Below, piece by piece: positions 12,260-23,885 of a DNA stretch of 64,000 bases (the first letter of the stretch is position 1; each line of letters begins with the position of its first letter). The DNA is taken from contig NC_035448.2 in the NCBI RefSeq assembly GCF_002127325.2, forward strand, positions 91,340,546 to 91,404,545, read 5' to 3'. This DNA comes from Helianthus annuus. Lineage: Eukaryota; Streptophyta; Magnoliopsida; Asterales; Asteraceae. Below the pieces are notes generated by a model. That model searched no databases. It saw nothing but the letters and a program-made list of their open reading frames with translations, and was not told the DNA's origin. The translations under genes and the position numbers were made by a program.

Positions 12260-14160
12260 TGTCACACCCAGGCTTTTGCGGAAGCGTGGGTTTTTTGGTG
12301 TGACTTCTTAATACCATCGCAACAACCACAACAATGCTATATGATAAAAAACGTGATGTTCATCCATTAAGATAGTTTAAAGAAAAGCATAACATATTGT
12401 CTTTTAAAATACCAACCACTGAATACGTTACAAACCATGACTTGTTTTTAAATTGAGTTCATAAGACTAAACGAAAGACTACCAACAAAACAAGGATTTG
12501 AGACATGCAACCCGTCCAGGAAGGAGTCACACTTCCCAATCCTATGACCCTGGATGACATCCTTATTTAATACGCAACTTGTCTAACATGCATCACTCGC
12601 CAGATCCAATTAATTCCCTGAAATACATGTAGTTTAAAAAATCAACAAAAAGTTGAGCGAGTTCATGTGTATGTGAGTCTGTATAAACCTTTGATATGCG
12701 TCTGTATGTATGAAAACCCTGGTATGTAGCAATTAAGGAAAAATAAAAGAGATCACCAATGGGTTGCAAATCCATTGATATGTGTGAAACGGTGCAGGAA
12801 GTACTCAAACCTAGCAAATTTGTTACCGAGAAATCAATGATCAAACAACATGCATACTTATACCAACGTAATCCAACCAGATTTTATCATTATATAAGTT
12901 TGTGTTTAGGTTCCTTATTCACTTTCTCTTTGTGTTCTTATTTTAAGCTTCAAACAACAATGTTTCGAACAATCAACGTAGAAATGATTCGTAAGCTAGA
13001 TCGAAGACTTACTTCTAGCACAAGGGCTAGGGATGAAGTTGTGAACAAGAAATGATGGTGAAAGAGGTGTGAGAATGCAAGTGGTGATGCTTCTTCAAGG
13101 CTCTAATGCTCCAAACTCCACAAGGCTTCTTTATAACACTTGTTTTAGACTTAAAAATGGATCAAAGGAGTGGAAGTTGAAGTGATGGTGATGGATTCAG
13201 ATGTGGGCAGCCGAAAATGAGAGGGAGAGGAGTGAGGTGAGAGAGTAGATGATGGTGGTGGTGATATAGAGGGCCTTGGGAACTCACAAGCCACCCTAAC
13301 CAACCTCGAGAAATGATTAGCTAGGTTTCTTGGCCAATCATAATTAAGAAGATAAAAATAAAATCTAAACAAAATATTTAATAATGATGGGGCCGAAATT
13401 TGGTTGGGGGGGGGGCTAATTTGTAAAATTTGATAGTTAGTAGGTAAATAATTAGGAGGTTACCGGTATTTTATAGAATAGTGAGTGTATATCATATTTC
13501 TATAGTGTGTGGAGATTTTTGTGACCGTGATTACTTAAGAATAATAAAATAATGTTTCTGACAAAATTTTGGTGTCCCGGGTAATGTCTGGTTGTTCGGT
13601 TACGTATCGTTCCGTTAAAGCGTTTAATTGTACCGCATAGTGTCTTTTATGCATCTTTTTGTAACGAATTTTAATTCCAACGCTTAGGGAAGTGTTCAGG
13701 ACCATTTAGTCAATTCTCTGTATAATACGAGTGTGTTAAAAGCTGAATCGTTACTAAAATGCAGAATTTTGTACTTTAAAATGAGTCTTAGGCACTTTCG
13801 GCACTCAAACCAACACATAGTGACACAGTCTTATGGTCCTCACTTCCCTACACTCCATACTGGTGTAGTACTTTGTCTCTAGCCCATACTGGCCTAAAAA
13901 TAGTGTCTGTCTATGTGCTGGCATTGTCAGTACGCGTCTGAGTTATCTGCTCACTGTGCTAGCTGTGCTTTGTGCATCAGGTTTGTCACTAAGAGTCTGT
14001 ATGAATAAATGGAGTGACTGTATGTAAAGGATGCACATGTATGTATATAACATAAATCAGTAAGCAGCTTAAAGTGTCAGTTGTTATCAAGCACAGTCAT
14101 TAAGCACATAATCAGAGTTAATTAATTTGTACAATACCTGTAATTGTGTGGGTTGTCACA
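12260..14160 (-). repeat. LTR shared by B (3') and C (5'), 1901 bp, with internal 1300-bp deletion
   Basis: TG...CA ends match 20588-23784. Compared with that copy it lacks 1300 bp; the join falls in TTACCG (12823-12828), a hexamer that occurs at both deletion borders in the full copy (21153-21158 and 22453-22458). It keeps a TATA-like box (13129-13135) and a 10-G run (13406-13415) but has lost the donor part of the putative leader intron. Confidence 0.88.
13129..13135 (-). promoter_or_regulatory. TATA box of the shared LTR
   Basis: Sense strand reads TATAAAG, followed within about 100 bases by a start-like C/A-rich region. The same site in the 5' LTR of B reads TAGAAAG (22759-22765), so that promoter looks damaged. 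Confidence 0.5.
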
Positions 14161-14197
14161 TTCTCCCCCCGTTAAGAAAATTTCGTCCCGAAATTTT
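14161..14197 (-). promoter_or_regulatory. Polypurine tract and palindrome of element B
   Basis: TTCTCCCCCC (a purine tract on the sense strand) touches the LTR. The palindrome AAATTTCGTCCCGAAATTT lies at 14178-14196, overlapping the stop of gag-pol. Same arrangement as in A, F and H. Confidence 0.75.
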
Positions 14198-17100
14198 AAG
14201 TTCTACTTCTAGTTGCAGGGGTCTTGGGGAATAAATGTGGATACTTGGCCTTCATACGATCCTCACATTCCCACGTGAATTCTGGGCCGTGTCGCGCATT
14301 GCATCGAACTTTGACGAGTTTGACACTACTCCGGCGTGTCTTGTTAACCTTCCAATCTGTAACCTCAACCGGTTCTTCAACAAAGTGGAGTGTGTCGTCG
14401 ATATGAACCTCGTCAACAGGAATGACAACTGTCTCTTGAGTTGGACTCTTTTTCAAGTTCTTTACGTGGAATGTATCATGAACACCGTTAAGTTCAGCAG
14501 GTAAGTCCAGTTTGTATGCTACAAGCCCAATCCTTTGCAGGATCCTGAACAGGACAATGTAACGCGGATTCAACTTCCCACGCTTTCCAAAGCGTGCCAC
14601 ACCCTTCCAGGGTGAAACCTTTAACAAAACCATATCCCCAACTTGATACTCTAAAGGTTTCCTCCTTTGGTTTGCATAGCTCTTGAATTTGAAAGATCTT
14701 GTCTGTTGTCTCTTGAATTATTTCGGGGCCAACCAGCTGTCTATCACCCGCATCAGCCCAGCAGAGCGGTGATCGACACTTGCGTCCGTAAAGAGCTTTG
14801 AATGGTGCCGCTCCTGGATGAATCGAGTATCGTGACTTGTGAGCCTCATCGAATATAACCTTTCTCAATCCTCCAAACAGAGGAACCCAAATTCGATTCA
14901 TGAAACACAAGGTTCCTTCCCTGTTTGGTACCAACTGCTTCTCCATCCCACGGAGGTACTCATTCTCGATATTTCTTTCTTTGAGAGCTTCCTTCTGCGC
15001 AGCACGAATGCGCAATGAAAGGTCTTTCTAGACAATCATTTCTAAAGCCCTAACCCTTATGGGCTTAATCCTTTCCTTTCGACTTAGGGCAACAGCGACC
15101 ACATTCGCCTTCCCTGGATGATACTTGATTTCAAAGTCATAATCGTTCAACAGCTCAACCCAATGTCTCTGTCTCATGTTAAGTTCTTTTTGATCAAAAA
15201 TGTGCTGTAAGCTCTTGTGATTAGTGAAGATTGTACATCTTGTGCCATACAAATAGTGTCGCCAGATCTTCAATGCGAACACCACAGCGCCTAACTCCAA
15301 GTCATGCGTGGTGTAGTTTTTCTCATGAAACTTCAGCTGGAGAGATGCATATGCTATGACCTTCTGTCGCTGCATCAACACGCAGCCTAAACCCTGACGC
15401 GAGGCGTCACAATATACCACGTAGTCGTCCGTGCCTTCGGGCAAAGCTAAAATTGGTGCGTCACAAAGTTTGTTTTTCAACAACTGAAATGCTTCTTCTT
15501 GCTTGTCGCTCCAATCAAACTTCTTGTCTTTCTGTGTGAGTGCGGACAGAGGTTGAGCAATTTTAGAAAAATCCTCAATGAACCTTCGATAATACCCAGC
15601 CAACCCTAAGAATTGTCGAATCTCGGTTGGCGTTTTCGGAGACTCCCAATTCTTGATCGCCTCGATCTTTGTGGGATCCACATGGATTCCATTTCCATTT
15701 ACCACATGTCCAAGAAACTGGACTTCGCATAACCAAAACTCACATTTCGAGAACTTAGCGTACAACTTCTCCTTTTTAAGTAGCTCTAAAATAGCTCTTA
15801 AGTGTTGCTAGTGTTCTTCCTTCGTCTCCGAGTAGATCAAAATATCATCAATGAATACGATTACGAACTTGTCGAGGTACGTCTTGCAGACTCTATTCAT
15901 CAAGTCCATGAAAACTCCTGGAGCGTTTGTCAACCCAAACGGCATAACCAGGAACTCGTAGTGTCCATATCGAGTTCTAAAGGCAGTCTTGGGAATACTT
16001 TCCTCTTGTATCCTCAGTTGATGGTAACCTGATCGTAGATCGATCTTTGAGTAGAAACTTGAACCTTGTAGTTGATCGAATAGGTCATCGATCCTTGGCA
16101 AAGGATATCTATTCTTGACAGTCAACTTGTTAAGCTCGCGGTAGTCTATACACATACGAAAACTACCATCCTTTTTCTTAACAAACAAAACTGGAGCTCC
16201 CCAAGGTGAGAAGCTTGGTCTGATGAATCCCTTGTCTAACAGCTCTTGGAGTTGTGTTGACAGCTCTTGCATCTCTAAAGGTGCAAGTCGATAAGGTGCC
16301 TTAGCCACAGGCGCGGCGCCTGGAACTAAGTCAATGTGAACTTCGACTTGTCTTGGAGGCGGCAATCCTGGCAAGTCTTCTGGAAAGACTTCAGGATATT
16401 CCTTTACGACTGGAATGTCTTCGATCTTTGGTTCAGCGGCTTCCTTATCAACGATATGTGCCAAGAAGGCAACGCATCCTTTCTTCAAACACTTCCTAGC
16501 TTTCAAGCAGCTAATGATCCTCAATGACGTATCGCGCTTTTCTCCATGTACTACAATTGTCTCTCCATCGGCCATTGGGATGCGGATGGTCTTTTCGTGA
16601 CAAACCACCTCGGCTTTGTTGCTAGACAGCCAATCCATCCCTATCACCACGTCGAAGCTTCCCAATTCGACTGCAGTAGGTCTAGAGTAAATTCGTGCCC
16701 TCCCAGTTCTATTATGCATCCCCTGATGACTTCGCCCGTTTCAACTAGTTTCCCATTCGCTAATTCGATCGAGTATGGAACATCTAGCTTACTAGCAGTT
16801 AACCCAAGCATATTCTTAAATTCTAATGATACAAAGCTATAATCGGCACCAGTATCAAATAGAACAGACGCATAGCGTTGATTTATAGGGAACGTACCAG
16901 TGACAACATTCGGGTCCTGGCGTGCTTCCCTAGCTCCAATGTTGAATACCCTTCCACGAGCTTGGTTGAGCTTAGGGCATTCCTTTTAAAAGTGTCCGAC
17001 TTCTCCGCAGTTGAAACATCCCGGACCTAGCATGTTACCATTACCACCTTGAGCATTGTTTGCTCCCCGATTCCCAGTTTGATTTCCAACATTTCCCCGA

Positions 17101-18252
17101 TTCCCACTTCCACCATTGCGGTTCCCATTTCCGCTTCCACCGTGATTGTTGTTACCAAAACCTCTATGATTATTGTTTCCACGACCAGCGCCTGTGCCAG
17201 CAAAGCAAGTATTCTTCGAATGGCCCTCCTTACCACAAGACTCGCATCTCCTCAACCTGCACGGCCCCGAGTGATGGTACAGGCATATGTCACATTTGGG
17301 CAAAGCGCCCATGTAACCCTTCCCTTTGCTTTCGACACCAGTCTTGGCCCTGGCCGGTGTGTTTGATTCACCTCTCTTGCTCATGCTGTTGGTTCCTTGC
17401 TTGAAGTTAGAAAACTTTCGTTTGTTTTCTCCTGACGACTCCACATGAGTCTCTTTCTTTTTCTGACCATCATTCGAAAACTTGTTTAGCCTGATGGCTT
17501 CTTCAGTCAGTGATATGCTTAGGTCGATGGCTTCAGTAATGGTTGCCGGTTTCGACGTTGTGACCATGCTTATAATCGGAGGTGCTAACCCCCAGATGAA
17601 ACATTCAACGCGCTTGAATTCGGGCGTGACCATGTACGACACTACATGGGACAGATCATGGAACCTTTGAACATACTCTGCGATTTTTGGGTCTTCCATC
17701 CTTAAGTTCCAAAATTCTGTTTCCAATTTCTGGATCTCAGCTCTGGAACAATACTTCTTGCGCATCAGCTCTTTCAGTTCAGCCCAAGTCATGGCGTACG
17801 CTGCAGCCTTTCCTAAGGTTTGAACTTGGGGATTCCACCATGATAGGGCACCATCAGTAAAGAGCCAGAGATGTATGTACCTTGTTGTCCCGGCGCACAT
17901 TTGCTCATTCTTATTGTCGTCTCCGTCTTTTGAGTCCAACGGGTAAAAGCTACAGCACCTCCAGTGCCATCAAAGTTTTGCGGCTTGCAATCTAAGAATT
18001 GCTTGAAAGTACACCCTGTACAAACAATGTCATTTACTGGAATTATTAGCAGTCGCACATGAATCGTCCAAATATAGTGTAATGTGTCTCCTATGACTGA
18101 TCATTACCATTCGGAGGGTTGTTGTTGTTGTTGTTCAAGATGTTTCCGCTTGTTTCTCCTTGAGAAGCAGCATATTGCGCAATAGCGGCTGCGATGATCC
18201 CTTGGAGTTCCGCCTGGGTAGTCGGCATGCGTGCTTCGCATCGTGGAGGCAT
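14196..18252 (-). pseudogene. gag-pol polyprotein of element B, broken, integrase core deleted
   Basis: Starts at the ATG at 18252 (MPPRCEARMPTTQAEL) and ends at 14196 after a chromodomain-like tail. Gag, CCHC fingers, protease (DTGADYSF), RT with FIDD, RNase H and the integrase HHCC start are recognisable. Breaks: frameshifts around 17940-18058 and near 16700, and stops near 16985, 15808 and 15028. The zinc-binding part of integrase (SIHPGA near 14815) joins directly to APFKALYGRKC, which lies after the D,D,E core, so about 600 bp of catalytic core is missing. A second small deletion of about 50 bp lies near 14690. The clean end of the frame (14196-14633) matches the ends of A and H. Confidence 0.88.
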
Positions 18253-18640
18253 TTTCTAGAGGATGTTTCATATTGGTCAGGTCATAGTAAGTATAATAAT
18301 CATACGTATATATAGTAACATTCATCATCCACATAACATCTCATGCCATAATCATAAAAACAAATAACTTTAACAAAGCATGTAATGAGAATACTGCGAC
18401 TGAGCTTTCATATAATTAAAACCACAATACAATGTTTGTAAATTTTCCAGAAAGTATCGTATAACCCAACAGACTAAGGGTCACAATGCCCTTGTCTGAA
18501 CTGTCTAAACAAATACAACTGACAAAATCAAATATCAAGAGTCATGATGTAAAAAGTGGTCTTCAAAAATGTTGTAAAGTCTGGCTCGATCGTTGTCTTC
18601 TCGTCAAAAGTAGTCAATACCTGCAATATACCAATAGTAG
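18253..18640 (-). other. Spacer between ORF0 and gag of element B
   Basis: About 390 bp, AT-rich, equivalent to 5905-6303 in A. Nothing coding seen. Confidence 0.55.
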
Positions 18641-20163
18641 CTATGCTGATGGCGGTGGAGGAGGTGGGAAGCGAGAGAAAAGTAACCGGCGCAAATGCAC
18701 CAAGTCCTCCTCAAGAGCATAGGCGAAACGCAACAGGTAAGCAACCTGCTGGTCAAGAGGAAGGAAAGGAATATCTGAATCATGGGATGATGAAAAAGGA
18801 GCGTGAGGTGCTGCAAACGGGGTCTGGCAAGGGCATGGAGGATGTGGAGCTCTCCCCAACTCCTGGACATGTCGTCTTGGGGCATCCTGCTGTAACTGCA
18901 GTGACGTGAGTGTGTCCTCTATAGAGTATCCGACGTGAAACGGGTGATAAGGGTCGGATACTGGCATAACATGGGGTGATGACCATAGAAATGGCTCACC
19001 CATCGGAGCTGAAACTGGGTGAGTAGTGTGTGGGGTAGATGTAACCGGTAAAGTAGTATGGGGAAACTGAGACATGAAGGGTGCAGTAGATGACACAGGT
19101 TGAACAAAACTATGATAAGGAATCTGTGGTATAAACTGGCTATCTCCTGACATAAATGGTGTGTGGCTGAAAGACTGTCTTGATGATCCCTCCCTAGGTC
19201 GTGGCGGAGGAATGTCCTAAAGGAAAGTAATCGGAAGATCGGTACGATGGGTATCAGATGTGGGTGGAGGAAACAACGGAATATCGAGTGGTGCAGTAAC
19301 AAGTATGGTAGTGGGAGTGTCTGGGACCACATACGGAGGGTAGTCATCCTCCTCGATCCACCCATTATGGGTGTCAGCGTATCTCGGGTCAATATGGGTA
19401 GCAAACGGTGCAAGGTCATCAAATATCATCACGGGGTCGGGCATGGGTGCTACATCTGGGATCTCAACAGCTGGTGGTGCAACGACGGGTGCATCAGTGA
19501 CAGGAACAGGGTCAAGGGCAAGAACGGGCTCTGGAATAACAGGAGCAGGTTGATGATCAGCAAGCATAACAGGAATCTGATCATCTGGGAGAACAGGAGC
19601 CTCAGCAGGCTGCTCCTCGTGGACCAACTTGTCCACCATCTCCATCTCCATCTCCTCATCATCGTTAATAAGAGGAATGTAACCGAATCCCCACGGTGGG
19701 ATAGAGGAAGCTACTGACTCAAAAGAACCTGAGGCGGACGAATCAGAATGAACCTCCATCTCAGGAAGCTCAACCATAGGAACAATGGGGTCAACAACTG
19801 GGATATCAGCAAGCGGAGCATCATCCTCCATGGGGCCCCGCCATCCGGGTCTCCCTCCGGGGGACCCGCGATGAGCAGATCGATGTCGCCATCGGGTAAC
19901 ACGTCGAGAGGCTGTTCCTCAAAGAGAACTGCAGCAAATGGGAGAGGGGAAGGGATTGGAACAAGGGGTAGATCCTCTCCCGATGGGCCATCAGCTAAGG
20001 GTACGTCGTCTCCGACGATCGGTAGGGCAAAAGGCTGAAAATCATCTTCATCGGAGCTCGTGGTGTCTGAGGTGTAAACTCCCGAGTCTGTGGCCATCTC
20101 GTCATCAGAGGTAAAGGCCATCGGGTCGCTTGTGTTGGATACTCCACTACCAGAAGATGCCAT
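18641..20163 (-). pseudogene. ORF0 of element B: acidic, proline-rich extra ORF upstream of gag, broken
   Basis: Begins at the ATG at 20163 (MASSGSGVSNTSDPMAF) and ends at 18641-18643 with FPPPPPPSA, exactly the C-terminal signature of the A copy. About 508 codons, rich in Pro, Asp, Val and Glu. Shared landmarks: TSDTTSSDEDDFQPFALP, PFATH, DDYPPYVVP, DIPPPRP, GYSIED and QQVAYLLR...EEDLVHLRRL. Breaks: a frameshift near 19830 and a TAG near 19218 where A has a Gln codon. That two diverged copies keep the same ends, landmarks and position argues that the product was once selected for. Acidity and disorder-like composition suggest a protein-interaction role, but I do not recognise the family. Confidence 0.7.
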
Positions 20164-20587
20164 AGTGTCTGTAACACAACCACAACATATGCACATAAAT
20201 CAGGTAAGCATGTAAACAAATAGCAATGTAATCATGTATGCATCCTAGTCTTCCCAGACTATCCCTCCCAATCTCTAAGACCGAACTTCCTAGCCTCTCA
20301 GACTACATCCCTGGTCTCTAATACCAAGCCTTTCCCAGTCTCTAAAACTCAAATTTTCCCCAGCCTCTAAGGTTGAACCCCCTCAGCCTCTAAGACTGAA
20401 TTATAGCCTTTGAAATGTGTATTTGTGCCCCTTTTTGTTTGTAAAAAATGTTTGTGCCCTGGATCAAGACTTTTAGTGTATGCAAATGTAAAAATGTTTG
20501 AAAACATTTTCGTGAGAGCCCTAGTGATCATAGTCTAGACTCGAGAAGGAATCCTAGTTCGCAATGATCGAGGCTCTGATACCAAGC
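20164..20587 (-). other. Leader of element B with primer-binding site
   Basis: The primer site (20573-20584) reads TGGTATCAGAGC on the sense strand, a perfect match to the initiator-Met-tRNA type, three bases from the LTR. 20240-20400 holds degenerate repeats of CCTCTAAGACT. Confidence 0.8.
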
Positions 20588-23500
20588 TGTCACACCCTGG
20601 CTTTTGCGGAAGCATGGGTTTATTTGGTGTGACTTCATAATACCATCGCAACAACCACAACAATGCTATATGATAAAAATACGTGATGTTCATCCATTAA
20701 GATAGTTTAAAGAAAAGCATAACATATTGTCTTTAAAAATACCAACCACTGAATACATTACAAACCATGACTTGTTTTTAAATTGAGTTCATAAGACTCA
20801 ACGAAAGACTACCAACAAAACAAGGATTTGAGACATGCAACCCGTCCAGGAAGGAGTCATACTTCCGAAACCTATGACCCTGGATGACATCCTTATTTAA
20901 TACGCAGCTTGTCTAACATGCATCACTCGCCAGATCCAATTAATTCCCTGAAATACATGTAGTTTAAAAAGTCAACAAAAAGTTGAGCGAGTTCATGTGT
21001 ATGTGAGTCTGTATAAACCTTTGATATGCTTCTGTGTGTATGAAAACCCTGGTATGTAGCAATTAAGGAAAAATAAAAGAGATCACCAATGGGTTGCAAA
21101 TCCATTGATATGTGTGAAACGGTGCAGGAAGTACTTAAACCTAGCAAATTTGTTACCGGGCCTCCGGTTGTAAGACACAATCACCTCTATGGGCCTCCCT
21201 GGCCTCATGGGTGTGGGCTCGCTACACCCAAATAGATCTATCACTCATGTCCCTCGGTCCTACGACGAGGATTAATGGCCTTAAGTGTTGTACCCACCTT
21301 TCACATGATCTAAGCGTCAAAACCCTCCTTAAGCTAACCATACTAATGATAAAAGCGTCTGTAATAAATATGACATGTATTTCACCCCCGAAGTATAAAA
21401 CTGAAAATAGTTAAAGGAAAAAGGGGGACATGAACTCACAGTAGTGCATCTTGATTCGAATCTCAAACTTTGTCCGCTACACGACAACCTACAACGTACT
21501 AATGTCTATTAGACGGACGGGTCGTGCCTTGGCTTAGAGTTTAGTATTTTGTGTCACGTTTCTTATATTGTTTCGTGCGATAATTATTTGTCAAAATAGT
21601 TAATATTTTAACTTAGTCATGTGTCATGTTGGGATATTTGTTCGTTCAATGTTCTAGTAAACTCATGTCTAGTAAATATTTACTAAGTGTTGGTTTTTCG
21701 GAAAATTTCGCCATGGTCTCCTTTGTAAATGGAGGTGTCCATGCTTAATAGCATATCATTTTCTTTTACATATAACCCGTAGATCATTTTCCAACAATTA
21801 TCCCGACTTTTAGACATACCAAGCATTACTTACGTTATTTCAGCTTCATTACCCAAAACTGAACTGTTTTCGAGGATTTTTATAAAATAGTTAACCTTTT
21901 CCAAAAATTCTCAAATTTTTACAGAATATCATATATGATCCAAGTTTTATTGTGTAAAAATATCGGGGTCCAGTTCTTTACCAATATTTTATAGAAATTC
22001 ATTTACCCGACTGCAATCAGATTTGCTACTTTCTGATTGCAGTTTACAGAATAATTCACTAAAAATTATTTGTAAGTCCGATCGACGAAATTCTAGATGG
22101 AGGATCATCGTGACAACGGTGACCACCTACTGTAAAAATTCCATGAGTTGATTCTACTCAGGTTTCACGTTATGACTCCGAATACAACACACTTTTTCTG
22201 CAGTAAAAACTCAGCTTAAGCTGCTGTCCAAAAACAGTCCTTTAAAAATAGTAAACGACCTCGAAAAATTACGATTCTAGTGCCATTTGTTCGGTTTTTC
22301 AAAAATACATAATTTAGGCTTCAGAAAATCAGTTTTTTGATTTAAAACGGTCCAGTTACAGCCTGTTGAAGTTGGCTGTAAATACCAATCAGCATGCTTT
22401 TTACGATGTAAAAGTTACTAAAAACGCGTCAACGATTGTTCTAACAACGGGTTTACCGAGAAATCAATGATCAAACAACATGCATACTTATACCAACATA
22501 ATCCAACCAGATTTTATCATTATATAAGTTTGTGTTTAGGTTCCTTATTCACTTTCTCTTTGTGTTCTTATTTTAAGCTTCAAACAACAATGTTTCGAAC
22601 AATCAACGTAGAAATGATTCGTAAGCTAGATCTAAGACTTACTACTAGCACAAGGGCTAGGTATGAACTTGTGAACAAGAAATGATGGTGAAAGAGGTGT
22701 GAGAATGCAAGTGGTGATGCTTCTTCAAGGCTCTAATGCTCCAAACTCCACAAGGCTTCTTTCTAACACTTGTTTTAGACTTAAAAATGGATCAAAGGAG
22801 TGGAAGTTGAAGAGATGGTGATGGATTCAGATGTGGGCAGCCGAAAATGAGAGGGAGAGGAGTGAGGTGAGAGAGTAAATGATGGTGGTGGTGATATAGA
22901 GGGCCTTGGGAACTCACAAGCCACCCTAACCAACCTAGAGAGATGATTAGCTAGGTTTCTTGGCCAATCATAATTAAGAAGATAAAAATAAAATCTAAAC
23001 AAAATATTTAGTAATGATGGGGCCGAAATTTGGTGGGGGGTAATTTGTAAAATTTGATAGTTAGTAGGTAAATAATTAGGAGGTTACGGGTATTTTATAG
23101 AATAGTGAGTGTATGTCATGTTTCTATAGTGTGTGGGGATTTTTGTGACCGTGATTACTTAAGAATAATAAAATAATGTTTCTGACAAAATTTTGGTGTC
23201 CCGGGTAATGTCTGGTTGTTCGGTTATGTATCGTTCCGTTAAAGCGTTTAATTGTACCGCATAGTGTCTTTTATGCATCTTTTTGTAACGAACTTTAATT
23301 CCAACACTTAGGGAAGTGTTCAGGACCATTTAGTCAATTCTCTGTATAATACGAGTGTGTTAAAAGCTGAATCGTTACTAAAATGCAGAATTCTGTACTT
23401 TAAAATGAGTCTTAGGCACTTTCGGCACTCAAACCATCACCTAGTGACACAGTCTTATGGTCCTCACTTCCCTACACTCCATACTGGTGTAGTACTTTGT

Positions 23501-23784
23501 CTCTGGCCCATACTGGCCTAAAAATAGTGTCTGTCTATGTGCTGGCATTGTCAGCAGGCGTCTGAGTTATCCGCTCACTGTGCTAGTTGTGCTTTGTGCA
23601 TCAGGTTTGTCACTAAGAGTCTGTATGAATAAATGGAGTGACTGTATGTAAAGGATGCACATGTATGTATATAACATAAATCTGTAAGCAGCTTAAAGTG
23701 TCAGTTGTAATCAAGCACAGTCATTAAGCACATAATTAGAGTTAATTAATTTGTAGAGTACCTGTAATTGTGTGGGTTGTTACA
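20588..23784 (-). repeat. 5' LTR of element B (3197 bp)
   Basis: Starts TGTCACACCCTGG at the primer side and ends GGTTGTTACA. It is the full-length version of 12260-14160, with the 1300 bp missing there. It contains the CCCCC/GGGGG block (about 21376-21440), a 6-G run (23035-23040) where the sister LTR has ten, and a mutated TATA box. Confidence 0.88.
20948..21439 (-). other. Putative leader intron in LTR B
   Basis: Donor GTGAGTTC starts at 21439; acceptor TATTTCAG ends at 20948; the GAACTCGCTCAAC block lies near 20984-20996. Inferred from conservation among LTRs. Confidence 0.4.
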
Positions 23785-23885
23785 TGGAGGGCTTCATGTC
23801 GTGCAATTGCCTGAGAGATTCGTTCTTGAAGCTCAGCTTCTGTACTTGGTAACATACTGGTGTCTGTGTCTCGTCTGGGCGGCAT
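23785..23885 (-). pseudogene. Start of gag of element D, cut by B
   Basis: ATG at 23885 opens MPPRRDTDTSMLPSTEAEL, the same MPPRR-type Gag start seen in A, B and E. Only 33 codons remain before the LTR of B. The rest of D should lie left of the window, beyond the nested elements. Confidence 0.7.

Larger units (their letters stand above)
12260..23784 (-). mobile_element. Element B: defective Tekay/Del-like Ty3 element in an LTR-sharing tandem
   Basis: Minus-strand order is 5' LTR 20588-23784, primer site, ORF0, gag-pol, polypurine tract, 3' LTR 12260-14160. The 3' LTR is immediately followed by the leader of C, giving LTR-body-LTR-body order. It interrupts the gag of element D at 23785. Its coding content closely parallels that of A. 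Integrase has lost its catalytic core, so it cannot integrate on its own. Confidence 0.85.

Noticed and set aside
13151..13372. 73-codon frame repeated at 22781-23002
   Set aside because: Repeated only because it lies in the two B LTRs; serine/proline-rich, no independent evidence of coding.
16986..17404. Plus-strand open frames over the B gag
   Set aside because: Antisense shadows of the glycine/asparagine-rich gag region.
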